Below are positions 19,895-31,950 of a stretch of DNA of 64,000 nt, one piece after another. Source of the DNA: Periplaneta americana. Lineage: Eukaryota; Arthropoda; Insecta; Blattodea; Blattidae. The number at the start of each line of letters is the position of its first letter. The first letter of the stretch is position 1. Location of the stretch: contig NC_091119.1 of assembly GCF_040183065.1 (NCBI RefSeq), forward strand, positions 63,278,892-63,342,891, in the 5' to 3' direction. The translations under genes were made by a program, and so were the position numbers. A model generated the notes under the pieces. The model worked only from the letters and a program-made list of their open reading frames with translations, ran no database searches and was not told the DNA's origin.

Positions 19895-20764
19895 TATGAA
19901 GGGACCTGTGAGAGCGATAGCGACCGACCGTCCACGGACCTTGACAAAAAACTAACGCTGACGGCAGAAACACAAAAGCCAAAGTTCAGTATCATTTGTG
20001 TTAAAATGCTGCGTTAAAAATGCTATGATATTACAAAATATCTTCTTCGTGCGCTAGATTCAAGTCTGAGGCTTACCTTACATATCTGATTATAACACTT
20101 TCAAACATTGTATACATTAAACATCACCATTATCATCACAGTCCAATTCCAATTACGTTATTTTTTATTGCTACTACAAAATAAACTAAATACGATTTTT
20201 TAAAACAAGATTAGTAGTATTTCTCAGAAGACCCTGTTTAATGCAAATGTTTGTTTTTTAATAAATAACTGTGAAATTCAACGCAATTTAAATACCTGAA
20301 ATTATACTGTATAGCTACTGATGATTTTTTCATGGTTTCTATATGAAATTGTTTCTCTTTTATTCACTGAGAATTTATCAAAGAAAATACTCTCTCACCA
20401 TTAACATTAACAACTTATGGAGTGGATGCAGGAGAGAAATTCTGCCAGTCTTAAAAGCTGGTGAGTCCTTGAAATATTTACACCATGATTGGAAAAAAAA
20501 ATCTCACTTGTCTTAGAAATATCAGTTTGATGAGGTTTCACAAATTTCAGAAAATTACAAAATTGGTTTAAGCCTTTGACGAAGCCCTAAAAATAAGGAT
20601 ATTTCTGATTTTTTTTTTAAAATCCGCGGATGCTGTAATTGGCTTAAGAAAGGAGATATGTCCGGGAAGAAAAGCACAAAAGTACAATGTTGTAATTTTA
20701 AATCTTGTTGAAATATAACTAGTTAAATTTAACTGAACGCAAACTTCAATAAATGAAACATATC

Positions 20765-20767
<3 letters not shown>
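19895..20767. other. AT-rich noncoding spacer
   Basis: No recognisable feature up to the poly(A) tract. Confidence 0.5.

Positions 20768-20830
<63 letters not shown>
20768..20830 (+). repeat. 63-nt poly(A) tract
   Basis: Pure A. It would suit the tail of a retroposed sequence on the plus strand, but no recognisable body precedes it and no target repeat was found. Confidence 0.9.
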
Positions 20831-20833
<3 letters not shown>

Positions 20834-20887
20834 GTATTTACAAAGAAACCTGCAAACATATCTATTTTTAAGGACGTTAATGATGGT

Positions 20888-21098
20888 GGACCACAAGGTA
20901 AGACCTAGCGGCTTTCATCTTCTTTATTACCGTACGTCAAGTATTTGAATTAGCACGAACTGTTACTCCAGCAGCACTCCTGGTCCGCACTGCAGTAGCA
21001 GGAAACTGAGGGTTTAAGATTATTTGTCTCTAGAAATATAGGGCGCTTGCTTTGAGAAATATTCATATTAATTTATTGCATTTTCATAACATAACATG
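20888..21098 (+). repeat. dispersed repeat R1, partial copy
   Basis: Shares GTAAGACC(T/TT)GCGGCTTTCATC, AATTAGCA(C/T)GAACT and AAACTGAGG(G/A)(T/A)TTAAGATTATTT blocks, in the same order, with the longer copies at 33965-35175 and 44617-46270. Confidence 0.75.
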
Positions 21099-21646
21099 AT
21101 TGCATTCTACCGCTTTCCTGCTTGCGCACTTTAGTCGTGTTTTCGCTTGACGTGTGACATGAGCATACAGTTACCAGCATACCGGACACATTACAAAATT
21201 AAATTATTTTCCACTGCTGTCGAACACAGATTTAAAAACTGTGCCTATGGTACTTTTTAAATTTCCATCCGACACTGCTCTTTTAAACTCTATCAGCGAT
21301 TTTCTCCTTTACTACTTCTTCTCTAGAGAGAATGTATTTTAAAATGTATGCTTTCAAAGCCGGTGTCTGTGATTAAGGTTTTTCGGGCTGCTATTACACT
21401 ATCAAAGTTCTTTGACAAAGATCTTTTATAAAATATATATTATGAAATATATGAAAGTGTAATGGGTTTTCTTTTATAAAAGTTTCTTTGATAAAAGATA
21501 TCTATGACATAAAACAAATATGGCGGAACGCGAACATAACTGGACTGTTGCTACCACGCTACCACAGAAATTCTGATATCGGAGTATGAAGGAAATGAAA
21601 TGTTGTAAATAGACACAAAATAATTTTATAATATAATATTAATATC

Positions 21647-21649
<3 letters not shown>
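21099..21649. other. noncoding spacer
   Basis: Contains short AT-rich inverted motifs such as TTTGATAAAAGATATC near 21490 and a GGGCTGCTATTACACTATCAAAG-like block near 21388 that may be a degraded MITE end. No partner could be defined. Confidence 0.4.

Positions 21650-21692
<43 letters not shown>
21650..21692. repeat. (AAT)n microsatellite
   Basis: Pure trinucleotide run directly upstream of the family 3 SINE. Confidence 0.95.
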
Positions 21693-21693
<1 letters not shown>

Positions 21694-22141
21694 GTCCATC
21701 GCTGTAGAGTAACGGTTAGCACGCCTGACTGTGAAACGATCGGATCCCGGTTCGGACAAGCTGGTCCACAATAAACCGGGAACGGAAACGACAACGAGGA
21801 AAGAAATATTGTTAAAATAAATGCATTTAAATGGGAGCATTCAAATTAACTTTCACGTTCACGTTCCCGTTCCAGGGATCCGGCAAGCTTCTCGTTAATT
21901 GTGAATGCTCACATTTAAATAAATTTATTTTAACATTATTTCCGTTCTCGTTCTCGTTGTCGTTTCTGTTCCTGGTTTATTGTGACCGAGTCTTTACGTG
22001 GTAGAGGTTTTTCCCCTCAACCCACTGAGAGCAAATGCTGGGTAACTTTTGGCGCTGGACCCTGGACTCATTTCGCTGGCATTATCATCTCATTCAGACG
22101 CTAGATAACTATAGCAGTTGATAAAGCGTCGTAAAGTAACC
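21693..22141 (+). mobile_element. SINE family 3 split by a foldback MITE
   Basis: The left part (21693-21766) has the tRNA-like head GTAGAGTAACGGTTAGCACG and B-box region. The right part (about 21985-22141) resumes with GTGGTAGAGGTTTTTCCCC and the body through AGCGTCGTAAAGTAACC. The middle is the hairpin element 21767-21984. The 3' end runs into an AAT microsatellite, probably grown from its tail. Confidence 0.8.
21767..21984. mobile_element. foldback MITE inside SINE
   Basis: Long inverted arms: CACAATAAACCGGGAACGGA onward, pairing with the complement that ends GGTTTATTGTG, over about 85 bp each side with scattered mismatches and rich in (A)ACG(A)GAACG-type motifs. A single strand would fold into one long hairpin. 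The target duplication could not be resolved. Confidence 0.8.
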
Positions 22142-22185
22142 AATAATAATAATAATAATAATAATAATAGTAATAATAATAATAA
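22142..22185. repeat. (AAT)n microsatellite at SINE end
   Basis: Imperfect AAT run with one AGT interruption. Confidence 0.9.
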
Positions 22186-22210
22186 TCTTTTATTCTCTGT
22201 AATTATAAAG

Positions 22211-22787
22211 CAAATATGAATGACAGTCGAGAGGAAATTAAACGCAGAATAAATATGGGAAATGCCTGTTATTATGCGGTTGAGAAGCTTTTGTCATCGA
22301 GGCTGTTCTCAAAAAACTTGAAAGTTAGAATTTATAAAACAGTTATATTATCGGTTGTTCTGTATGGTTGTGAAACTTGGACTTTCACTTTGAGAGAGGA
22401 ACAGAGGTTATAGGTGTTCGAGAATAAGGTGTTTAGGAAGATATTTGGGGCTAAGAGAGATGAAGTTACGAGAATGAATTTGCACAACGTAGATCTGCAC
22501 GCATTGTATTCCTCACCTGACATATTTAGGAATATTAAATCCAGTCGTTTGAGATGGGCAGGGCATGTAGTACGTATGGGCGAATCCAGAAATGTATAAT
22601 AGAGTGTTAGTTGGAGGGCAGAGGGAAAAGACCTTTGGGGAGGCCGAGACGTAGATGGAAAGATAATATAAAAATGGATATAATGGTAGAGAGTGGATTA
22701 ATCTTGCTCAGGATAGGGACCGATGGCGAGCTTATATGAGGGCGGCAGTGAACCTCCGGGTTCCTTAATACGCATTTGAAGTAAGTA
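22211..22787 (+). pseudogene. RTE-like LINE family A, 3' fragment
   Basis: Starts at the [19 protein letters not shown] block of the thumb region and runs to the stop and a short GTAA-type tail near 22787. It carries a premature stop after REEQRL (22411), a second frame break in RRW-like sequence near 22600, and small deletions. It corresponds to about 12945-13551 of the better copy. Confidence 0.85.
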
Positions 22788-23631
22788 ATTATAATGATCA
22801 ATTTGTGAAAGGATCTACTCTATTTAGTAATTTTGTCCTGCCGTTTGCAAAAGTGTTTCCATTTCGCATCCAGCATTTTATCAGTTGGGAAACAAAAATA
22901 TCTTTTGTCAGAGCCTATGGCCCTTTATAATAATATAAATAAATATATATATTTTTTTTCATTCTTACACAGCGCAATAATAAATTACTTATTCTGATGA
23001 AGATGTCGTTGCATAACAGAACTAAACATCCAGATGTCAAGGGGCAATATAATAATATAGTCTTGTGACATCCATTACTATAGCGGTATACAAAATACTA
23101 TCGAATGATTAAATATGGAATGTCAACGAAACACTGATAGCGAGAAAGAACATCATAGCTCCAACATAACTTGTTATTGTTTTAGACGAGCTTAGGCATT
23201 AGCCAACGACTGAAAGTGCTGCATTAATTTTATTCTCCAGAAAGGCAATAAATAGTTCATTAATGGCAGTCTCGATAATACGATTCTCGGAACTGGCCAG
23301 CTAGTATCGCCTACGAACTCAGGCTATTTGCCCGCCACTATAACCCAATGCTTTGTATATACTGCGTGTTCAGTTCAAAGTGTGTCATGGCTCTCCGTAT
23401 GCCGTCATGTAGCTAGCCGATGAGCCTAGAGAATTCAATCTTCCTACGCTTTCGCAAGGGCGTATTATCTTTGTGCCAGAGAAGTTGCCTAACAAGTACG
23501 GCGTTCATTCTGAAGAGTACGTACCGATACGTACGGTAACACCGGTAGTGGCAGGAATGTGAACTGTTTGGAAACACGTATTGAGATGAGTTTTTTTCTT
23601 ACTGTCGGGATATGACGAGAGGGTTAAGACC
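22788..23631. other. noncoding spacer
   Basis: No domain or repeat recognised. Confidence 0.4.
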
Positions 23632-24172
23632 AGTGGTCCCCAACTCAGAGCACTGTGTCGTCATCAAGCCTAGCCCGCTCGCCCGCTTGCCCGCGGAAAG
23701 TCGTAACAGGGCAGGTACTGTCAGTGACACAGTTCATCTGCCCTGGAAGGAATGCGGAGTTGGGGTAGTAGTTTCGCACTAGTAGTGGATGGAGTGGATG
23801 GAGGGAAAGTTAGAAATACAATGTAGCATGGTTTGTAAAAACATTGATTTACCAATTCCGTGCCACGTTACTATGGAGTACACTATACATGAAAGTTATA
23901 TTGCTACGTCTTAACTTTGAATATATATTTACAACAGCAATTCTATTAAGCAAACGTTCACCTTCGTCTTCCAAGTACAAATGAAGAGAGAGAAATGTTT
24001 TTTTGGAGAAAATAGAAAGGGGATTAAGCAGAGGGTATTCACACCAAAAGTACCGTTAGCCAGCCGCTTGCTCCAAAGTTAGCCTCACACCCCTCTAAAC
24101 AACACCCATAACTTCCCCAAGGTTCAGGGCAGATGAGCTGTGTCATCGTAGACGTTCAGCGGCGGGACCACA
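23632..24172. mobile_element. possible degraded hAT-type element
   Basis: The left end CAGTGGTCCCCAACTCAGAG is a textbook hAT-like start, and an internal inverted match (GACACAGTTCATCTGCCCTG near 23730 against the complement near 24130) supports an element of about 540 bp. The right end is poor (complement reads TTGTGGTCCC) and no 8-bp target repeat matches. Confidence 0.4.
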
Positions 24173-24301
24173 ATATGAATTTACTGCATAAGTATATGAT
24201 TGTTTTCTGATGACTATTACACTTTTACTACGTCACACTACTTTTGACCAATAAAACGGTACGAAAGGATGTCTGTCAACCAGTCATGGCTGCTTATCGC
24301 A

Positions 24302-24388
24302 CAATTTTATCGCGTCCCTAGCATTTGTTTAATTTTATCGCGTCCCTAGCATTTGTTTATTTTTATCACTACCCTAGCATTTGTTTCT
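24302..24388 (+). repeat. three tandem copies of a 33-bp unit
   Basis: Unit TTTATCGCGTCCCTAGCATT plus TTGTTTAAT, repeated three times; the third unit is diverged (TCACTACCC). Confidence 0.85.
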
Positions 24389-24656
24389 TTGTTTGCCAAC
24401 ATTTCAAACCACTGGTCTGGACGTCAAAAAACAGAAAATTACAAACCACTCCAGTCGATGCACAGCACTTTCAAATATGACTCACATTGGCATTCAAGAA
24501 CAAGAATTAATAAAGATCACTGGTCATACCTATGAATCTTCCCTGAAACCCTATTTACAAATAAATGAAGAGCACCATTCGGAAATCCTGAATAAGTTGA
24601 GGGACACACCATGTACATCACCGAGTTCATTTCTTTTACGCACACGTCCAATATAA
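24381..24656 (+). pseudogene. tyrosine recombinase C-terminus, Crypton-like
   Basis: The 91-codon frame contains KITNHSSRCTA, GIQEQELIKITGH and SSLKPYLQINEEH. These match the C-terminal catalytic blocks of tyrosine recombinases: H-x-x-R (His23, Arg26), the TGH histidine (His49) and the nucleophile Tyr58, with the spacing expected. The ITNHS(G/S)R-TA wording is closest to Crypton and Crypton-derived eukaryotic proteins, as I recall them; DIRS-type elements are an alternative. The first catalytic Arg domain and everything upstream are absent, so it is a fragment. A frame change beyond the N-terminal end is likely, because the first 15 residues overlap the tandem repeat. Confidence 0.65.
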
Positions 24657-26935
24657 CATCAAATGAACCACCAACCACTAAAACATCCAAATTTGAAAAT
24701 TGTACCTACTTTCAATAATTGTTTCTTTTAAAATTATTAATGTTTATTTTTTCATTTCATCATCATTAATTAAAATGTTTCTTGTTTATTTCATCATCCC
24801 TAATTGAAACTTTTCTAACACTCGTTTATATTATTTAGGTTATGTTATAGCTTCTGCTATATGATATTATGAATAGTCACGTTATCAGAGATTGTTTAAT
24901 ACTAAGATTGATTGAAAATCATCTGTCGAGTGACGTTGATTATTGGGATCGGGATAATTGAAGTGGAATGCAACTGTTTTAATAAAAATGAAACAATCAA
25001 CAAAGCCTTCTTGACCAGTAACCGCCCACAGAGTTCAATGAAGATTCCATAGTTGGCGCAACTGATAAGAAATCAGCTCTTCATAACACACTACTGCCAT
25101 CTACTAATGTAATATTTATAAAGTTGAGATGGTACAATTTGAAGACAGTTTTGTATTTTCGTAAATCAATTAATATTTTATTGTATTGGAGTACTTCGTT
25201 ACTTCTAATCTTTATATGCTTTCTTTTAATCGTGTAATAGTCAATTAAATCCCACTCGAGTTTTGATTTTCTCTAGATAAATCAAAACCCCTAGTGAAAT
25301 TACTGTTGATAAAAGATGCTGGCTGAATATAAATAGCTAAATAAACTATCTTAAGCAATTTGAAAAAAAAACATTGTAGCCTATTTTCAACAAAGTTAGA
25401 AGTTAATAAGTTTATAATTACTTTCATAATTATAATTCACATTTCGTGTTAATTATTTGGGCAATGCATGACAATTACTGTAAATGCGCAAACTGTTTCT
25501 GTTAGGCAAAGTGTTGAACAAAACACATAAAAACCCTAGGAATAGTAATGCAGAAACTAACTCCATTCAGTCCACTCAACATGACATTAGCATTGATTTT
25601 TCGGGATTTGTTTAATTCTCTTTTCCCTCAGCAATTTCTCAACGTTTGGAACTATTGTTTGTATAGTGCATAATGTGACAGCACATTTTAAGTTGTGATT
25701 CCATACTTGGCTTCCATGACATGGCTTGTTTATCTTCATCATAGGAAAAAAAATACTGTTCGCACAGATATGTGAATCCGAAAATGTATGTCTGTACAAT
25801 CGGGGAAATCGAACACATAGAAAGTTCATATAAAAGTCGGATAACTTCTTTTGTTTTGATATTTGCCCTTCAATTCACTATCGTAAGTAAATCAATAAGT
25901 TCCAATTACAAATAATAATCGAATATCAAATTGAAAATGTTCCTAGTCTTTAAATCTCGAATCAAATTCCTGGTGCAGATCGCATGATGTGTGAATATAT
26001 TCTTCGAAATCCAAAGTCTTAAGAAACTAGTATGCTTATATCGTTGTTAATTTTGAAAAATGTGATGTAACTTATCCTTTTAGTTAAGCTAAAGTTCCAT
26101 AATTAGAGGTGGTTCATATTAAACCCCTTCACTCTGTCATATAACTGTGTAATAATCTTGTTGTTACCTCGTAGAAAACAATTTAAAGCATTCAGGTAAT
26201 TCCATTAAGAAGGCAAGTTCACAAATCCATTTTTTCATTTTTCACTTATGATACACAGACTTTTCTTCTTTCTCCGTGAACAATGATGTTTCCTCCCTCA
26301 GTTCAAAGAACCTATCCAATAATTTGCCACGACTTAGTCACCGCACTTTACTATATTATGACAGATCGCCATACTCGCTAAGAAATAATTTCATGGGATG
26401 AATTAACGCTTTTCACTTCGTGCCTTAGACTCCTTATTACTCCCGTTTTAGTTCCAACCATGGAAGGAGCATCATTGATTGCCAAGGATATAAGTTTATT
26501 CCAAGGGAGTCCAAAATAATTTCTACAGCCTCTACATGAAAATATCGGAACCAGTAGTAGTATCTTTTATGAGAACAATATATAAGAACTCTCCTTAACC
26601 TGAAGGTTTTCAATACCGCCTCTTACAAAAATCACCAGTTGAGATTTATTGCTTACATAAATATTTTCATCTACTGCCAAAGAATAACAAATGAAAGACT
26701 GACAAACAATTACTAATTGCACCTGAACGTCCTCGGCTAGACCTCGGATGGGATGCATCATGGTGGAAGGACACAAACTGATAGATTCTAACTCCTACAC
26801 TTGTTGTGAGAAAAGTTCCTCAGTTGTAATTAAACATTCTTCAAATTTTCAATCTTTAAAAGGTTTCTAATATTTTACTATTACAAGAGAAATTTTATAA
26901 GTGAGTCGCACAGCCGATTCACTAACATTATGATC
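24657..26935. other. AT-rich noncoding stretch
   Basis: More than 2 kb with no recognisable repeat or protein motif. Open frames here (for example 25245-25427 and 25587-25829, minus) are short and of AT-driven composition. Confidence 0.5.
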
Positions 26936-27130
26936 TTAAACAACTTCTAGCTCATTTTCCTTCAATTGTTGGATTAATGCAACACGCACTTCTCTTCGTA
27001 TCTGCCATATTCGTTCCTGTGAGTTATTTAATGCATCTTTAAGTTGTATTTCTTCAGTGTGGCCTACGTTTTGAAGTGTTTCCTGCTCCTCACATCTCTT
27101 GTTTGAATGAATGGCAAGAACCGCCTCTGT
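26936..27130 (-). other. possible terminal exon, unknown product
   Basis: A 64-codon minus-strand frame ending at TAA reads LAIHSNKRCEEQETLQN and then LKDALNNSQERIWQIRREV and ALIQQLKENELE. The composition is strongly charged and helical, unlike the surrounding AT-driven frames, and would suit a coiled-coil tail. The segment has no ATG; ACAG near 27127 could be a splice acceptor. It may be a cellular exon or the C-terminus of a lost transposase. I do not recognise it. Confidence 0.3.
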
Positions 27131-27246
27131 TCACTATAACGCAACGTTACAAACTGGTCCTTTGCCCGGTACAGTAAGCACGCATGAGCCAAGCACTGCC
27201 CGCGCCCGTTCATACGTGAGTTGATGATCACTGGTTAAGACGATTA

Positions 27247-27895
27247 CCATATTTGCTCGCGTAATTTGCGCATTTTTAATCTGTTTTGGCTGTTTGAAAA
27301 ATTGGGGTGCGTAAAATATGCGATTTTTTTTTAAATTAAACTTCTTGATCTGGGTTTTATTTAAGTATATAGTAATTAAGAATACAGTACTTTTGTCACC
27401 TAAGACTACTGGCAATCTTAAAATAAATAATAATTAAATTGAATATATGACAACCGTAATGAATGCAATGTACAAAGCAGATGTAGCATTCTCAATAGGT
27501 AGTCTTTAATTGAGTACATTGTACGAGTTTATAGGCCTATAGGAGGTTGATCGATGCACTCTTCATGTTGCGATAGTACCTGTTGAACAGTAAAACTTGT
27601 CACAGTCGCTGCCCTTAGGGGTAATTTACAAGAACAAGCATCAGTGTTGAAGTAACGTTATTTAGGGTTTCTTTGTGGAGCAGGTTGGGTACTGGTCAAT
27701 GAACAATGCCGTGGAATGCAAATATTGGCAAAGGAATTTAGGGAAGGAAAATACATACTAACTTACACTGAAAAAAAAAATGAACGTAAAATGTGTGCGG
27801 AAAATACACGGAGCAAAATTAATGTTCAAACTAATCCTTTTAAAATTTAGGGTGCGTAAAATATGCGGTGGCGCAAAGTATGCGAGCAAATACGG
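27247..27895. mobile_element. TA-flanked MITE with CCGTATTTGCTCGCG ends, copy 1
   Basis: Inverted ends CC(A/G)TATTTGCTCGCGTA flanked by TA on each side (27245-27246, 27896-27897); the subterminal GGGTGCGTAAAATATGCG motif is also inverted at the two ends. A second copy in opposite orientation lies at 41768-42390. TA flanks point to the Tc1/mariner/pogo group. Overlapping open frames have no recognisable domain. Confidence 0.8.
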
Positions 27896-27897
27896 TA

Positions 27898-29394
27898 CTT
27901 ACGTATTTGTTGACATTAACTTTGACTGTCAACATGGACACGGAATATTTATTTGTGTTGTGGAATGTTCGGTACGCAACAGATGATAACAAATACCTTG
28001 CGTACGACTTGCCCGCGCAAAACAGTTTGAAAGAGGTTATGGTAGCACACAGACTTTCTAGACCGCCATCTGTTGCTACGACGTTCATGTTATACCGTAC
28101 ACGTTCTCAAGTTCATATTGAACGCCTTGAATAATAGGCAACTTCTCTGACATAAAAGCTGAAACTCGCTTCAAATCGCTGACTCACAACCGTTTCGTCA
28201 TTACACACTTTGAAATGAACACCCAGTAGATGGCTCTGGCCTAACTCATCAAACAGAGCAGTGTAGTACGATTATTATAGAGTACTGCATACTCGGCGGC
28301 GGCCATATTTACTCCTGGCTCGGCACAGAAGCGTAAGCAGTAATGCTAGAAGGAAGCTCATAAAAGGCGATATCACACATGTTGTTGTGGTTATTATTCG
28401 ATTCGCCGAAGGCTCGATTTGTTTCGCTCTCTTTGTGGGAAGACAGCTGCGGCTTTTGAATATAAAAGGCAGATCATGTCATTGAACCATCCAGATATTA
28501 CAATTATCTGTCTTCAAAAGCAACAACTTACAACGTAAAACTACATCCATCAAGAATTATATTTCTTCTTAAAACTGGCATTCTATCTTCAGAAATTACT
28601 TCTTAATGACATAATACTGCATGTGTAGTTACAATAGTTAAAAAGCATTAACTTATATATGGATAACAACTTCTTTTTAGGTATACATTTTCATTTTACT
28701 AATAAACTATGTACAATATAAAGGTTATACAGGACGTATATACCATTGGAACGTAAAACGTAACTAATAAACAGTGTATAAGCTATTATATACATATATG
28801 AGTTGTAAAATTACACATGATAATCGTTACACAACCTATCATCCTAGTATAAGCCGTGGTGGGAATATAATGGTGAAGCAGTGCGCAGTCTCGCCCGTTA
28901 TCGTACTACGTGATGACGTCTCGCGGGAAGCATTGCGAACGCTCTCGCAGCTTGCTAGCTTAGCTCAGTTCAACTCCGTAAGATTTTGGAAGTGGAGTAG
29001 GTTAATTGATTATGAATACCAAGAAATCAGAACCAAATATGGCATTTTATATTACTTGTTACTAATTAAATATACTAACTTTTATTAATTCTCTATGTTT
29101 AAAACATAAAACAATTTTAAGCACAACAGGTGGTTACAGTCACCACATTCGGAATTTAAAATAATCACACGCGTCGAAAAAGAATCTGAATCTACATTTA
29201 AAAAATAATAAACAAGTTCACCAAAATTCAGATGTAACAATTCTTCAGTTCGTCTACAATATACCTACATATTATAATTATTTAACAGTAAATAATTCAA
29301 TTACTGAAACAGCAGTATAATTTGTGAGATAAAAATAACTATAAAGCTACCTACTAAAATCAATTTTACATTGCACATTCAGTTTATGTCAAAT
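27898..29394. other. noncoding stretch with two GC patches
   Basis: Nothing coding is recognised. GC-richer patches at about 28270-28345 and 28870-28965 stand out from the AT-rich background without matching a known element. Confidence 0.4.
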
Positions 29395-29800
29395 GGGCTG
29401 GTTTCACCAACCTTCACTAAGGTTTTAATGATTCTTTAATTTATTTACTGGTTCATTAAATCATTTTTATATCTCACCAACAATCTTTAACCTAACGAAC
29501 TAGTAAAACTATCATTAAATTTAGTGACAGAAATTTCCGTCTTTAAATTTTTAATGGTTCATTAGTTGCAATATAAAATGGCGGAACGTTTCGACGCAGA
29601 ATTGTTAGGCCTATATCGGGAACCGCTCGAAAATTAAGAGTCAGATGAAGATTATGTTAACCATTTAAGAAACGATCATTTTGAAATTTTGAATGACACA
29701 AAAAATTCACGGAAGATACCGCGTCATGAAGGTCGTGGTACTCAAAATTTTAGAAGAAATTTATTGTAGGTTAGAATGTCATTAAAAACAGCTGAGATAA
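29395..29800 (+). other. possible Harbinger-like left end with ORF remnant
   Basis: Begins GGGCTGGTTTCACCAACC, resembling Harbinger-type ends that I recall from other insects, and includes an ATG at 29577 opening MAERFDAELLGLYREPLEN before a stop, then SDEDYVNHLRNDHFEIL. The acidic helical text could be a broken accessory protein. No right end was found, so the element is truncated or the reading is wrong. Confidence 0.3.
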
Positions 29801-30045
29801 AGCTGAAACTAGTCAACTAAGTAACATACAAGTGAGTTTTTATTTTAACACATGAAGTGGTTATTATAACTATATCCAAGAAATATTAGTAAATTAATAC
29901 ATAATATGCATTCAACCATAACAAAATTTCATTGGTATATTAACTTTCATTTATTAGAATTATATTATAGCTAGCGATAAGATATGTTTGCACTGGCTTT
30001 AAAACAGAAGCGAAAGAACTGGATTCATGGAATTTATAGCCTATA

Positions 30046-30330
30046 CCACCAAAGGAAATTTCATTTCCAGCAGGATAACCACCCCGCGCACATCGCCATA
30101 AATGTTCAAAGACGGTTCACGGAAAGGTATGAAAAAGAGGATTGACAAATATCGAGACAACCCACCTCAGAATCCAGATCAGTTGTGGGATCAAGTTCTG
30201 GCTACCTGGGAAGATCTCGCTGAGGACCAGAACTATTTCCGCGATCTGATGGACTCAATGCCCCGAAGATGCCAGGCAGTGATAGAAGCCAGTGGCATGA
30301 AGAGGTTTGCATATTGCCTGCACCGTAGGC
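30046..30330 (+). pseudogene. Tc1/mariner transposase C-terminal scrap
   Basis: FHFQQDNHPAHIA at about 30060 is the block holding the second catalytic Asp of Tc1 transposases. After a frameshift the text resumes with NPDQLWDQVLATWEDLA, YFRDLMDSMPRRCQAVIEA and ends KRFAY, as in the C-terminus of this family. The middle block with SPDLNPIE and the third acidic residue has been lost, so it cannot be active. Confidence 0.7.
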
Positions 30331-31747
30331 GCTCAGTGTCGTTGTACAGTATAATAAAAATTATTGAAACCCGGTTTTGCAGGACTCTAATCGCGAACTC
30401 AGTTTGTATAGGAGAAGTTGGATAGTGCACACCTTTCTACTATCGAAATGTTGGTATCTTGCTTCCAATAACAATTACCTCTCCAAGGCAAATAACGAGT
30501 GCAGTTTCTTGATTTTTATAGAAAGGAACTACTTTTCGTGTGCCCTTGTCAACTCTGTATCTCCAACCCAATGAAGAGGGGTTCGGATTACTTAATATTT
30601 ATTTTATTTTTAAGTCGTGGAAGAAAAATACAGTAGCCTATACTCTATCGTGTTTTACCGCCTTCTGGCTATAGTTTTGGACGACAGCAAGTGATTTGCG
30701 AAATTCTCCTGATTTATGTGTTGTGCCACGTTATCTTAGGTACCTTTGGGTTTATATACAAGAATGGAGTTATCTAGAACCCCTTCAGTTCCTAGTACAC
30801 AAAGATCTATCAAAGACGATTTACAATACAATAGTACCAACTGTTTCTGTTGCTCCTTTACGCATTCAGCGTATTGTACCAGAGAATACAAATTTCACCC
30901 TACATTGAAAGAATATTAGTTCTCGGGTAGCCTACTTCCAGCGACAATGCGCTCGGTGTAGTATACAGTTATTCATGACATAATTGCAACAAAAGAACGT
31001 TTATTTAAAATAAACAGAGCAGACAATAATATTGTCAACAAACAGACTCCTTGCATCATCGTCTTAACACTTGTACAATGATCCTTTCTATACGAGAACA
31101 ATTTGGAAAGTACGTGAAAGACAATAATATATTTGGCAAGGACACTCTTCATCCTACGACATTTCAATTAGCAGTCTTCAATTTCAGGCCAAGCAAAGAC
31201 AAAACGCTGCATTATGGTTGATAGGTCATACAGTAACCTTTTTTATTTGGAACCAAGAGAATACCTTTAAAATAAATTATATAGCCTATATTAACCAGGC
31301 AAGAAGGAACAGAAAATTCTATCGAAAATGGGACCTTTTGTTTGGGAATTTTCTCTGTCACTTAGATTAGTTATAATTTGATAGTACAAAAACTTTCCAA
31401 AATATGAAAATTCAAGCATATTTACATACACATTTTTTAACTCTGTATTAATAAAATAAAAGTTCGTTTTGATTACAAAATGAGTGGTTCCTCCAGGAGT
31501 GAACGATTTCTTGTTACTGAATGAATGTGTATCTATTGTATTGTTTATAGAGTGAAGGAATTAATTTTAATAGTGCAAGTCAGTTTCATTTATATGGTTA
31601 ACATTTATTTACATGGTTAAACATTTTTATTTACAGAAAAAAAAGTATACATGGAAATTGTTTTCACTACTGCATACCGTTTCTATCAGTTTATTTGCCT
31701 AGCTTGAAGTGTACAGTAGTGGCAAAAAAAAAAAAAGAACCGGACTG
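30331..31747. other. AT-rich noncoding stretch
   Basis: No recognisable feature. Confidence 0.45.
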
Positions 31748-31880
31748 ACCCTTGTAGCTGAATTCAGAGCCTTGTTCACTCCAGAGCACGATAGACTGGT
31801 ACCGGTAACTAAGACTTTCGTGGTTCGAATCTTGCCTGGGAAGGAAACGTTTTTTGTTCCTTATTCAAATTTATTCCCAA
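31748..31880 (+). mobile_element. tRNA-derived SINE-like repeat, family 6
   Basis: B-box-like GTGGTTCGAATCTTG preceded at about tRNA distance by an A-box-like TAGCTGAATTCAGAGCC, then GGGAAGGAAACGTTTTTTGT and an AT-rich end. A relative on the minus strand is at 37985-38105. Confidence 0.5.
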
Positions 31881-31899
31881 ATTACTGAAATTATAATGT

Positions 31900-31949
<50 letters not shown>

Positions 31950-31950
31950 C
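31900..31950. repeat. (AAT)n microsatellite
   Basis: Pure trinucleotide run shortly downstream of the SINE-like repeat. Confidence 0.95.
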
